In this document: positions 63,151 to 64,000 of the stretch, piece by piece
Position numbering within the stretch: the stretch's first letter is position 1
Layout of the letters: every line of letters begins with the position of its first letter
Assembly: GCA_014607495.2 (NCBI GenBank)
Contig: CP053162.1
Span: forward strand, 1,674,001-1,738,000
From: Carposina sasakii
Lineage: Eukaryota > Arthropoda > Insecta > Lepidoptera > Carposinidae
Reading direction: 5' to 3'
DNA length: 64,000 nucleotides
Program-made: the position numbers and the translations under genes
The notes under the pieces: generated by a model
Told to the model about the DNA's origin: nothing
The model's database searches: none
The model's input: only the letters and a program-made list of their open reading frames with translations

Positions 63151-64000
63151 AGTAATAAAATATATTATCTAACCATAAAAACGTTACGAAAAATTGTCAG
63201 ATACTGCGCTAATCTCGTAAACGTAGCATAAACTCCATGGAATATAAATAAACAGTGTGTGAACGGCAACATTTTTTTCGCATTTCGAGTGCGGCTATAC
63301 CGCGAGTAATAAATTTTTATTTACATATCTATCTGAAGTACTTTCGGCCCCAGGCTATGATTTCAAATGTTTATCTTGCGATTTGTTCTGGTAATGAACA
63401 TTTTTGGAATGCGAATGTATTTGAATAGAGAAGAGTAATGGTTTTGAATGCGCTACATTTGGCGCTTTTTTATTTGTTTTTATTACGGTCCGTGTATGTA
63501 AGGGTATTGCTTGAAAACAATCATTTTGTTTCGATATAAATTTTGTAGTCGACTGCGGCAACAGACACATAAACCCAGAGCACTCTCTTGGGGGCCATTA
63601 GTATCACCGAAAATGATAAAAAAAACGTGGAATTATTTCATTGTACTATTATAATTATAACCTAATTGCTAAAACACATACTTAATTAATTATAAATTTT
63701 GAATTTTGAAAATAATAATTATAAATTTTGAAACGTGTACTTAATATATCAGACCTAATAATCTTAGACATGAAATTGAATTTCACTAAAAATGTCCACT
63801 GTAGACAAAAAGCAATTTCATTCGCCATTATCCTATCATCAAAGGATTTGAAGAATATGTCTTCATTGTAGAAAGATATTTCAAATAGAAATAGGTACCT
63901 ATGCAATTATGTTTATGCCGAAACTGTATTCTTCGAGAAATTCTATCCAAAGTAAATAAGTGAATTGGCAGAGTTACACAAATAATATAGAGTGATTCAG
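63151..64000. other. No supported feature
   Basis: AT-rich to the window end. A 20-base local duplication, ATTATAAATTTTGAA at 63690-63733, is the only structure noted. Confidence 0.45.

Noticed and set aside
62785..63231. 148-codon frame as a host or transposase gene
   Set aside because: It covers a hAT-like non-autonomous element with inverted ends and repeated GTCCTG words, and shows no DDE or BED motif.

Overview
The window looks like repeat-dense, AT-rich intergenic or intronic DNA from an insect, most likely a moth or butterfly. I see no exon of a host protein gene that I can support. The lepidopteran reading rests on the mixture of repeats: RTE-clade retroposon tails ending in (GAT)n, SINEs that share those tails, tRNA-headed SINEs, Helitron-like elements ending in CTAG, TA-flanked MITEs starting CAGGGTG, and 5'-truncated Jockey/CR1-type and LOA/R1-type reverse transcriptase fragments. 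It is inference from remembered family resemblance, not a database match. Family labels (SINE-A/B/C, TAM1-4, FB-M, PAL-G, PAL-Q, REP-X/Y/N/K/R, HEL) are my own.

Layout. 0-5 kb: REP-R copy, a tRNA-headed tandem repeat, a Helitron-like element, SINE-A inserted in SINE-B, and a retroposon remnant inserted in REP-N. 5-15 kb: MITEs, foldback element FB-M, and a LOA/R1-type RNase H fragment inserted in a second REP-N copy. 15-25 kb: SINE-C fragments, a foldback/direct-repeat composite at 16.5-17.2 kb, and TAM1 inserted in TAM1. 25-33 kb: a Helitron-like element carrying nine 36-bp repeats, TAM2/TAM3 copies, a second tRNA-headed repeat and a jockey-superfamily RT fragment. 33-46 kb: an intact SINE-C with a 12-bp target duplication, TAM4 copies, a third tRNA-headed repeat, and a 0.9-kb palindrome. 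46-64 kb: four non-LTR RT fragments (48.7, 53-54.8, 55.9 and 57.3-59.0 kb), a Harbinger-like MITE, a hairpin FB-M copy, a CpG-rich palindromic array at 61.7-62.5 kb and a hAT-like element.

Nothing here forms a pathway. The content is the record of successive insertions: REP-X, REP-N, TAM1, TAM3 and SINE-B copies act as hosts for younger elements, so relative ages can be read from the nesting. All RT-coding pieces are 5'-truncated, and most are also frameshifted. The clearest candidates for something not previously described are FB-M (a foldback with 12-13 bp target duplications), the PAL-G element and its expansion into an array, the tRNA-headed tandem repeat, and the 40.3-41.2 kb palindrome.
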